From NCBI GenBank assembly GCA_910583815.1, contig CAJTZB010000040.1, positions 1 through 11,292 on the forward strand: DNA of 11,292 nucleotides, read 5' to 3'. The notes under the pieces were generated by a model. The model was not told the DNA's origin. It saw only the letters and a list, made by a program, of their open reading frames with translations, and ran no database searches. Below are positions 7,309 through 11,292 of the stretch, piece by piece (position 1 is the first letter of the stretch; each line of letters opens with the position of its first letter). The translations under genes were made by a program, and so were the position numbers. The stretch comes from an uncultured Lachnospiraceae bacterium (GTDB lineage Bacteria; Bacillota; Clostridia; Lachnospirales; Lachnospiraceae).

Positions 7309-7414
7309 GGAACTAAAAAACAGTAACTGCCCGGACAATGCACTGCAAAAATTTCGGATGTCCCAAACAGACGAAGTTTTTGCCTGATAGCCTGTGCATT
7401 GGGAGGACAGTTAC
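7309..7414 (+). repeat. Array I unit 3
   Basis: Near-copy of unit 2. Linker 7309-7322. P1 GTAACTGCCC/GGACAGTTAC (7323-7332/7405-7414) with one C-A mismatch. Loop GGA/GGA (7333-7335/7402-7404). P2 7336-7343/7394-7401. P3 7345-7356/7372-7383. It has C at 7355 where unit 2 has T (7249); both pair with the opposite G, so the pair is C-G here and T-G in unit 2. Confidence 0.88.
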
Positions 7415-7425
7415 GGAACTAAAAT

Positions 7426-7431
7426 AGGAGG
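7426..7431 (+). promoter_or_regulatory. yajC ribosome binding site inside the last repeat linker
   Basis: AGGAGG ends 8 nt before ATG 7440. It follows the linker copy GGAACTAAAAT without a gap, so the repeat boundary and the translation signal of yajC coincide. Confidence 0.85.
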
Positions 7432-7439
7432 ACTTGAGA

Positions 7440-7769
7440 ATGAATTTTGCAGTTTTGACGGCGGGAGCCGAAGGGTTAGGCATGGGTTCTATGGTTGGTA
7501 CGCTTGTTATTTATGTGGTGTTTTTCGGATTTCTGATTTACTTTATGGCTATCCGTCCACAGAAGAAGCAGCAGAAAAAGCAGGACGAGCTGGTACGTTC
7601 CATTGAGGTTGGCGACAGTATTTTAACGACCAGCGGATTTTATGGGGTTGTGATTGATATTCCGAACGAAGATATTTGCATTGTAGAATTCGGAAACAAC
7701 AAGAACTGCCGTATTCCAATGAAAAAGACCGCAATTGTTGAGGTAGAGAAGCAAACGAGCGAGATTTAG
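7440..7769 (+). CDS. yajC: Preprotein translocase accessory subunit YajC
   Basis: Small single-pass membrane protein that associates with SecDF at the Sec translocon. The 109 residues are in the family range. One hydrophobic helix covers about residues 16-39 (from SMVGTLVIYVV to FMAI), followed at once by the signature RPQKKQQKKQ and a cytosolic domain with the GDSILTTSGFYGVV stretch typical of YajC. I chose ATG 7440, with AGGAGG 8 nt upstream; TTG 7434 in frame is too close to that site. It follows tgt in the usual order, but secD/secF are not next: a convergent gene follows instead. Its transcript probably reads through the repeat array from tgt, since I saw no promoter in 7091-7439. Confidence 0.95.
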   Translation: MNFAVLTAGAEGLGMGSMVGTLVIYVVFFGFLIYFMAIRPQKKQQKKQDELVRSIEVGDSILTTSGFYGVVIDIPNEDICIVEFGNNKNCRIPMKKTAIVEVEKQTSEI

Positions 7770-7827
7770 GAAAATAGTGTCTTTATCAAAGTTTCCTTGG
7801 AAATTATAATTTAGCAAATAATGAAGC

Positions 7828-7863
7828 AAAAAAGACCGGAGCAGTGGCTTTCCGGTCTTTTTT
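7828..7863. terminator. Bidirectional terminator between yajC and the PHP gene
   Basis: GACCGGA (7834-7840) pairs with TCCGGTC (7851-7857). Six A on the left (7828-7833) and six T on the right (7858-7863) extend the stem and provide a T run on either strand. It lies between two convergent genes and can end both transcripts. Confidence 0.93.
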
Positions 7864-7880
7864 GTTTAATAGAATCGGTT

Positions 7881-8741
7881 TTAAGTCCGTTTTGCCTCTT
7901 TTACATGTTCCAGTACGGAATATGGGATTTTTAGGTTTCCTTTTCCGTATCCAAGCTCAATGGAAGGTTTTGCGGCGCCGTGAAAATCGGAGCCGCCGGT
8001 CATGACCAGAGAAAAATGGGATGCGAGTGCTTTTAAGGTTGCCTCGTCTTGTCCTCGGTTTGTTGAATAGAACACTTCGATACCAGCAAGCCCTGCTTTC
8101 TTTAAACGTTCTATCAGGGAAAGCAGTTCTTCATGCGGAAGGTCATAGAGCAGAGGGTGCGCAAGCACCGGGACGCCGCCTGCCTTTAGAATCAAGGAGA
8201 CTGCCTGCTCCGGGGATGGGTATTCTCGTGAGACATAGCAAGGGGCAGAATGGTTCAAATAGAGTTCAAACGCTTCTGAGAGGGAGGAAACGATTCCTTT
8301 TGCAACGAGAGCCCTTGCAAAATGCGCTCTGGTGATTACCGTGTCAGGGCAGTCGCCATACAGGTCTTCCATGCTGAGTGAAATACCAAGGTCTGCAAAG
8401 CGTTCCAGCATTTTGTGGTTTCTGGCATCCCTGTTCTGCACTGCTTTTTCTAATGTCATGCGCAGAAGTTCATTTTCTTCATCTACAAGAAGTCCAAGAA
8501 TATGGATGTCGCGGTTTTTATAGGCAGCGGAGATTTCGACGCCGGAATACACCTCAATCTGATTGCCGCGTGCCGTGTGCCAGGCTGCGTGTTCTTTTGC
8601 CTCGGCAATACCATTTAGTGTGTCATGGTCAGTTAAGGCAAACGCAGAGAGCGAAAGTGAGACGGCGTGATCTACAACCTCGGAGGGAGTTAATGTGCCG
8701 TCGGATGCATTTGAATGGACGTGTAAATCAATATATTTCAT
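7881..8741 (-). CDS. PHP-domain phosphoesterase (RNase AM / nucleoside bisphosphatase type)
   Basis: A 286-residue stand-alone PHP protein resembling the YciV/TrpH group, whose known activities are 3',5'-nucleotide bisphosphate hydrolysis and 5'-3' trimming of short RNAs. The metal-site residues are all present: DLHVHS (H7, H9) with SDGT (D14), LTDHDT (D38, H39), GVEIS (E69), DIHILG (H80), TRAHFAR (H140), VLAHP (H195) and GSDFHG (D252, H254). It is not a polymerase-associated PHP domain, since nothing else is fused. A strong AAGGAG ribosome binding site (complement of 8750-8755) precedes the ATG. It is the only clear minus-strand gene in the window and stands alone, facing yajC. The exact substrate cannot be settled from the sequence. 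Confidence 0.94.
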   Translation of the reverse strand: MKYIDLHVHSNASDGTLTPSEVVDHAVSLSLSAFALTDHDTLNGIAEAKEHAAWHTARGNQIEVYSGVEISAAYKNRDIHILGLLVDEENELLRMTLEKAVQNRDARNHKMLERFADLGISLSMEDLYGDCPDTVITRAHFARALVAKGIVSSLSEAFELYLNHSAPCYVSREYPSPEQAVSLILKAGGVPVLAHPLLYDLPHEELLSLIERLKKAGLAGIEVFYSTNRGQDEATLKALASHFSLVMTGGSDFHGAAKPSIELGYGKGNLKIPYSVLEHVKEAKRT

Positions 8742-8812
8742 GGAGATTCTCCTTTCTGTCAGGGGTTACGATTATTGGTTGCAGCCTTAAATAGTTGGGC
8801 TGCCACAAAGAG

Positions 8813-8818
8813 AGTATA
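8813..8818 (-). promoter_or_regulatory. Possible extended -10 for the PHP gene
   Basis: On the minus strand TGTTATACT gives TATACT with a TGn extension. The -35 candidate 17 nt further up (TAGAAT) is poor. A leader of about 65 nt would follow, holding a GCAGCC/GGCTGC hairpin (8781-8786/8798-8803). Confidence 0.4.
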
Positions 8819-8915
8819 ACATATTTTCCGCTGGTATTCTATAAAAACGTAGCATTTTCCGGAAGCCTGTATGCATATAGTAGGCAATAAGAAGAAATAA
8901 TTTGAGGGTTATCGT

Positions 8916-9296
8916 ATGGGTGATAAAATCGTGTATTTGCTAAAGGGGCTTTTATTCTCTTCTCTGATTACCGGGCTTTTGCTTCTGCTGATTGCGCTTT
9001 TGATGTACAAGGCAGGGATTTCAGAGAGTGTGGCTTCACCGATGGTAGTGGGAGCTTACATTCTGGCGGCACTGATTGGAGGATTTTATTTTGCAAAACA
9101 CGCGCAGTCGCGCAGATTCCTTTGGGGAATGTTGTTTGGCACGGCATTTTATGCAGTTTATCTGCTTATTGCGGCATGCTATGGGACATTGCTTTCTATG
9201 GGGATTGGCGAATTGGCCTCTATGCTTGCCTTCTCTGTCGTGGCAGGTATGGCAGGGGGCATGGTAAGCGGAGGCGGGCAGAAGGCCCAGATTTGA
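8916..9296 (+). CDS. Small four-helix membrane protein, TIGR04086-like
   Basis: 126 residues and very hydrophobic. Four likely membrane helices at about 7-31, 40-60, 66-88 and 95-117, with a short basic loop HAQSRR (62-67) between helices 2 and 3 and a Gly-rich C-terminal tail. No catalytic motif is seen. From memory it resembles the clostridial TIGR04086 family, which is often found near yajC; I have not verified this and no function is known. GAGG (8904-8907) lies 8 nt before the ATG. In this genome the minus-strand PHP gene separates it from yajC, so it needs its own promoter, but I found no convincing one in 8819-8900. Confidence 0.85.
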   Translation: MGDKIVYLLKGLLFSSLITGLLLLLIALLMYKAGISESVASPMVVGAYILAALIGGFYFAKHAQSRRFLWGMLFGTAFYAVYLLIAACYGTLLSMGIGELASMLAFSVVAGMAGGMVSGGGQKAQI

Positions 9297-9316
9297 TTGC
9301 TTGAGGGAGTTTGTTA

Positions 9317-9409
9317 TTTCATAGGGGCAAGATGCCAAAAGCCCCTTTGGGGCATAACTGAACGTAGCGTCGGTGTAAAGCACCTTTTTGGTATCCTGCT
9401 CCTATGAAA
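9317..9409 (+). other. 93-nt cloverleaf-like palindromic element
   Basis: The left arm 9317-9340 pairs with 9386-9409 over 24 positions: 21 Watson-Crick, two G-T wobbles (9326-9400, 9334-9392) and one A-C mismatch (9330-9396). The closed region carries three small hairpins: GCCCC/GGGGC with loop TTT (9341-9353), ACG/CGT with loop TAG (9362-9370), and GGTG/CACC (9372-9375/9381-9384). It lies after the small membrane protein gene and before the promoter of the next gene. It could be a structured 3' UTR RNA, a separate small RNA or a short palindromic mobile repeat. The sequence alone does not decide between these. Confidence 0.7.
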
Positions 9410-9419
9410 CAAAAATGCT

Positions 9420-9439
9420 TTGCGGGAATTATGCCGCAA
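9420..9439 (+). other. Short hairpin before the lipoprotein promoter
   Basis: TTGCGG (9420-9425) pairs with CCGCAA (9434-9439). An alternative GAATT/AATTC helix (9426-9430/9438-9442) overlaps it, so the two cannot form together. No T run follows on the plus strand. Its role is unknown. Confidence 0.4.
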
Positions 9440-9447
9440 TTCGGGGC

Positions 9448-9476
9448 TTGCATATTCCTGTTTTTTGAGTTATGAT
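9448..9476 (+). promoter_or_regulatory. Promoter of the ABC-transporter lipoprotein gene
   Basis: TTGCAT (9448-9453) and TATGAT (9471-9476) are spaced by 17 nt. The predicted start is near 9483, leaving a leader of about 58 nt. That leader contains a perfect CGCTG-TTTT-CAGCG hairpin (9513-9526), which touches the first G of the ribosome binding site. Confidence 0.7.
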
Positions 9477-9540
9477 GTGGGTGGCAAATTGAATAGTGAG
9501 AGGAAATACAGTCGCTGTTTTCAGCGGGGAGGTTTTAGTT

Positions 9541-11091
9541 ATGAGAAGAAACAAGCTTCTTGCATTACTTTTGCTTTCTGCTTTGATTGTACTTTGCGGA
9601 TGCAATGACGGTACGAAGGAAGAAGGCACTCCGGATGATATTTCTTCTGGAAATCCTGCCTATGGAGGCTCCATAGTCGTAGGAATCACACAGGATCTGG
9701 ACAGTCTTGACCCACACATAGCAGTAGCGGCAGGAACCGACGAAATTCTGTTTAATGTCTTTGAAGGCTTAGTAAAGCCTGACAAGGACGGAAATTTTGT
9801 AGAAGCTGTAGCCGAGCATTATCAAATTTCTGCGGATGCAATGACATATACATTTACATTGCGTGACGGAGTGAAATTCCATAACGGAAAAAAGGTTACA
9901 GTGGAAGACGTCGTTTACTCATTAAAAAGGTGCGCCGGTCTGCTTGACGTTCAGGATCCGAACGTTGTAGTAGAATCGGCGCTTTCTATTGTTACGGATA
10001 TTTCTGCGCAGGATGAAAAGACAGTGGTGCTGACGCTTTCCAAGGCAAATACGGAGCTGTTGCCATATCTGACCTGTGCGATTATTCCATGTGACTATGA
10101 TGCGCAGGGAAGAACGCCAGTTGGGACTGGGCCGTTCCGTTTTGTTTCTTATGCCCCATTGGAGAGTTTTGTAATGGAGCGCTATGAGGAGTATTATGGA
10201 ACGAGGGCATATCTGGACAAGGTGACATTTAAGATTTATGCAAACTCAGACGCGGCGTTTTTGGAACTGTTAGCGGGAAAGATTGATATTTTTCCATATT
10301 TGACAGAGGAACAGGCATCGCAGCTGACAGCGTCTTATTCGATTGAAGTCGGCAGCACGAATCTTGTGCAGGCAATGTTCCTGAACAATCAGGCAGAACC
10401 GCTCAACGATATTAGGGTGCGTCAGGCGCTTTGCTATGCGGTGAACCGTCAGGAAATTCTGGATATGCTTTCTGGTGGGCGTGGCACGGTGATTGGCACT
10501 AATATGGTTCCGGGTCTGAGCAGCTATTATGACAGCAGCCTCGCTTCCTATTATACTTATGATGTGGAGAAGGCAAAGGCGCTGCTAGCAGATGCAGGCT
10601 ATGCGGACGGTCTGGAGCTTACGATTACAGTGCCGTCCAACTATCAGTACCATATGGATACAGCACAGATTATTGTAGAGCAGCTGAAAAAAGCAGGGAT
10701 TACTGCTAAAATTGAGCCAATTGAATGGTCTGCGTGGCTGTCGGATGTGTACAGAAACAGAAAATATCAGGCAACGGTTGTAGGTCTTGATTCCAATCTG
10801 GCACCAAGCGATGTGCTGAAACGCTATCAGTCTGAGGCGAAAAATAATTTTCCGAATTATATAAGCGCAGAGTATGACGAAGCGTTTGCGAAAGCACTGA
10901 ATGCAACGGATGCATCAGAAAAAATCAAGTGGTATAAAGAAGCACAGGCACTTTTAACAAAAGACGCTGCTTCCGTATACTTACAGGACCCGGCGCTGCT
11001 TACCGCAGTAAGCAAAAAACTGGGAGGCTATACGTTCTATCCGGTCTACGTACAGGATATGTCTGTGGTCTATTACAAAGAACAGAACTAA
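9541..11091 (+). CDS. Family 5 ABC-transporter substrate-binding lipoprotein (peptide/nickel type)
   Basis: Extracytoplasmic receptor that hands peptides or similar ligands to a membrane ABC importer. 516 residues from ATG 9541, chosen because GGGGAGG (9526-9532) ends 8 nt before it and the first residues form a lipoprotein signal: basic MRRNK, a leucine-rich core, and lipobox L-C-G-C with the lipid-modified cysteine at C21. A GTG at 9496, in frame, would bury this signal. SBP_bac_5 features: GGSIVVGITQDLDSLDPH (42-59), VFEGLVKPD (73-81) and LRDGVKFHNGKKVTVEDVVYS (107-127). The C-terminal lobe ends in YPVYVQDMSVVYY. Substrate cannot be told. No permease or ATPase gene is visible, so these probably lie right of the window, beyond the repeat array that begins at its stop codon. 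Confidence 0.95.
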   Translation: MRRNKLLALLLLSALIVLCGCNDGTKEEGTPDDISSGNPAYGGSIVVGITQDLDSLDPHIAVAAGTDEILFNVFEGLVKPDKDGNFVEAVAEHYQISADAMTYTFTLRDGVKFHNGKKVTVEDVVYSLKRCAGLLDVQDPNVVVESALSIVTDISAQDEKTVVLTLSKANTELLPYLTCAIIPCDYDAQGRTPVGTGPFRFVSYAPLESFVMERYEEYYGTRAYLDKVTFKIYANSDAAFLELLAGKIDIFPYLTEEQASQLTASYSIEVGSTNLVQAMFLNNQAEPLNDIRVRQALCYAVNRQEILDMLSGGRGTVIGTNMVPGLSSYYDSSLASYYTYDVEKAKALLADAGYADGLELTITVPSNYQYHMDTAQIIVEQLKKAGITAKIEPIEWSAWLSDVYRNRKYQATVVGLDSNLAPSDVLKRYQSEAKNNFPNYISAEYDEAFAKALNATDASEKIKWYKEAQALLTKDAASVYLQDPALLTAVSKKLGGYTFYPVYVQDMSVVYYKEQN

Positions 11092-11105
11092 AGAAACGCA
11101 GAGAC

Positions 11106-11213
11106 AGAACTAAAAAAACAGTCTCGGGGTGGAAGCGCTCTGGGAGAATTTTCAGATGCACTGTATGCAGATGAAAATTGCTCCCCCTGATATGGGCGCT
11201 AGAACACAGAGAC
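11106..11213 (+). repeat. Array II unit A (complete)
   Basis: Linker AGAACTAAAAAAACA (11106-11120). P1 GTCTCGGGGT/ACACAGAGAC (11121-11130/11204-11213), eight pairs and two G-A mismatches. Loop GGA/AGA (11131-11133/11201-11203). P2 AGCGCTC/GGGCGCT, 7 bp with one T-G (11134-11140/11194-11200). Bulge T versus CCTGATAT. P3 11142-11160/11166-11185 with a bulged G, tandem G-A pairs (11155-11156/11170-11171) and loop CTGTA. Confidence 0.88.
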
Positions 11214-11292
11214 AGAACTAAAAAAAACAGTCTCGGAGTGGAAGCGCTCTGGGAGAATTTTCAGATGCACTGTATGCAGATGAAAATTGCTC
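11214..11292 (+). repeat. Array II unit B (truncated by the window end)
   Basis: Linker with eight A (11214-11229), P1 5' arm GTCTCGGAGT (11230-11239), GGA (11240-11242), P2 5' arm AGCGCTC (11243-11249), then P3 up to the window edge inside its 3' arm. Same layout as unit A. Confidence 0.85.

Larger units (their letters stand above)
7098..7430 (+). repeat. Array I: three tandem structured repeats between tgt and yajC
   Basis: This 340-nt gene-free stretch is filled by three repeat units and a final linker. Linkers of the form GGAACTAAAA..CA start at 7099, 7205, 7309 and 7415, so the period is 104-106 nt. Units 2 and 3 are nearly identical, while unit 1 shares only the linker, the internal loop and the fold. 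Each unit folds as an outer stem of about 10 bp, a 3x3 loop of GGA facing GGA, an 8-bp stem, a 1-2 nt versus 10-11 nt asymmetric bulge, and a long terminal hairpin. The number of A in the linker varies (7, 6, 6, 4). The last linker runs straight into the yajC ribosome binding site. Short open frames inside it have no support as genes. Confidence 0.93.
11092..11292 (+). repeat. Array II: second tandem structured-repeat array, cut by window end
   Basis: It starts right after the lipoprotein stop codon with a fragment of a unit: AGAAACGCAGAGAC (11092-11105) closely matches the end of the complete unit (11201-11213). One whole unit (linker at 11106) and most of another (linker at 11214) follow, with a period of 108 nt. 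The linker RGAACTAAAA..CA and the fold equal those of array I, while the stem sequences are entirely different. The two copies differ at few positions (for example one extra A in the linker and G-to-A at 11237). No gene is seen here, and the array continues beyond the window. Confidence 0.93.

Noticed and set aside
7098..7430. Integron attC sites or a CRISPR array
   Set aside because: attC sites separate gene cassettes and carry RYYYAAC/GTTRRRY cores, which are not met here. The repeat unit is ~105 nt and folded, with no alternating short repeats and unique spacers.
7098..7430. Minus-strand intrinsic terminators (hairpin followed by TGTTTTTTAG)
   Set aside because: On the minus strand the linker does give a T run after a stem, but the neighbouring genes are on the plus strand and the wobble pairs fit only the plus strand. 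I keep it as a weaker alternative.
7175..7606. Two 70-residue open frames (7175-7387 and 7394-7606)
   Set aside because: The first lies wholly inside the tandem repeats and translates them; the second overlaps yajC in another frame. Neither has a ribosome binding site or plausible protein character.
8021..8794. Plus-strand open frames opposite the PHP gene (8021-8335, 8332-8523, 8378-8794)
   Set aside because: The minus-strand gene has the complete set of PHP metal-binding motifs and a good start; the plus-strand frames are its shadows.
9496..9540. GTG 9496 as start of the lipoprotein
   Set aside because: It would place 15 residues before the basic n-region of the signal peptide; ATG 9541 has an ideal ribosome binding site and exposes the lipobox.
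9420..9629. Small open frames 9420-9608 (+) and 9429-9629 (-)
   Set aside because: They overlap the promoter, leader and lipoprotein start, have no ribosome binding site, and show no recognisable protein features.

Overview
The window reads as chromosomal DNA of a Clostridia bacterium, most likely a Lachnospiraceae. The support is a clpC-radA neighbourhood, a tgt-yajC pair, AGGAGG-type ribosome binding sites, sigma-A-like promoters, moderate GC content and a small clpC-radA intergenic protein of a type I associate with that family. Nearly all genes lie on the plus strand. I see no transposase, phage gene or CRISPR array.

Layout. (1) Positions 1-4202 hold the 3' part of clpC (its true start lies left of the window), a 132-residue uncharacterised protein and radA, packed as one stress/DNA-repair operon. 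(2) Positions 4222-4372 are a free-standing tRNA-Trp unit with its own near-perfect promoter and terminator. (3) Next come a DegV/FakB-type fatty-acid-binding protein and its hairpin, then a promoter and folded leader in front of an HPr-like protein that lacks the phosphorylatable histidine loop. (4) A long wobble-containing hairpin precedes tgt (queuosine tRNA modification). Between tgt and yajC (SecDF-associated membrane protein) lies a tandem array of structured ~105-nt repeats. (5) A convergent PHP phosphoesterase gene follows on the minus strand, sharing a bidirectional terminator with yajC. (6) A small four-helix membrane protein is followed by a 93-nt cloverleaf-like palindrome, then a promoter and a family 5 ABC-transporter lipoprotein. 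A second array of structured repeats starts at its stop codon and runs off the right edge.

The most unusual content is the repeats at 7098-7430 and 11092-11292. Their stems differ completely in sequence, but they share one plan. An A-rich linker (RGAACTAAAA..CA) is followed by a ~10-bp stem, a 3x3 purine internal loop (GGA facing RGA), a 7-8 bp stem, an asymmetric 3' bulge and a long terminal hairpin, with a period of 104-108 nt. Wobble pairs are of the G-T type on the plus strand, which argues for a plus-strand RNA. I do not recognise this as a described RNA class. Two further hairpins, in front of tgt and after the small membrane protein, show the same strand-biased wobble.
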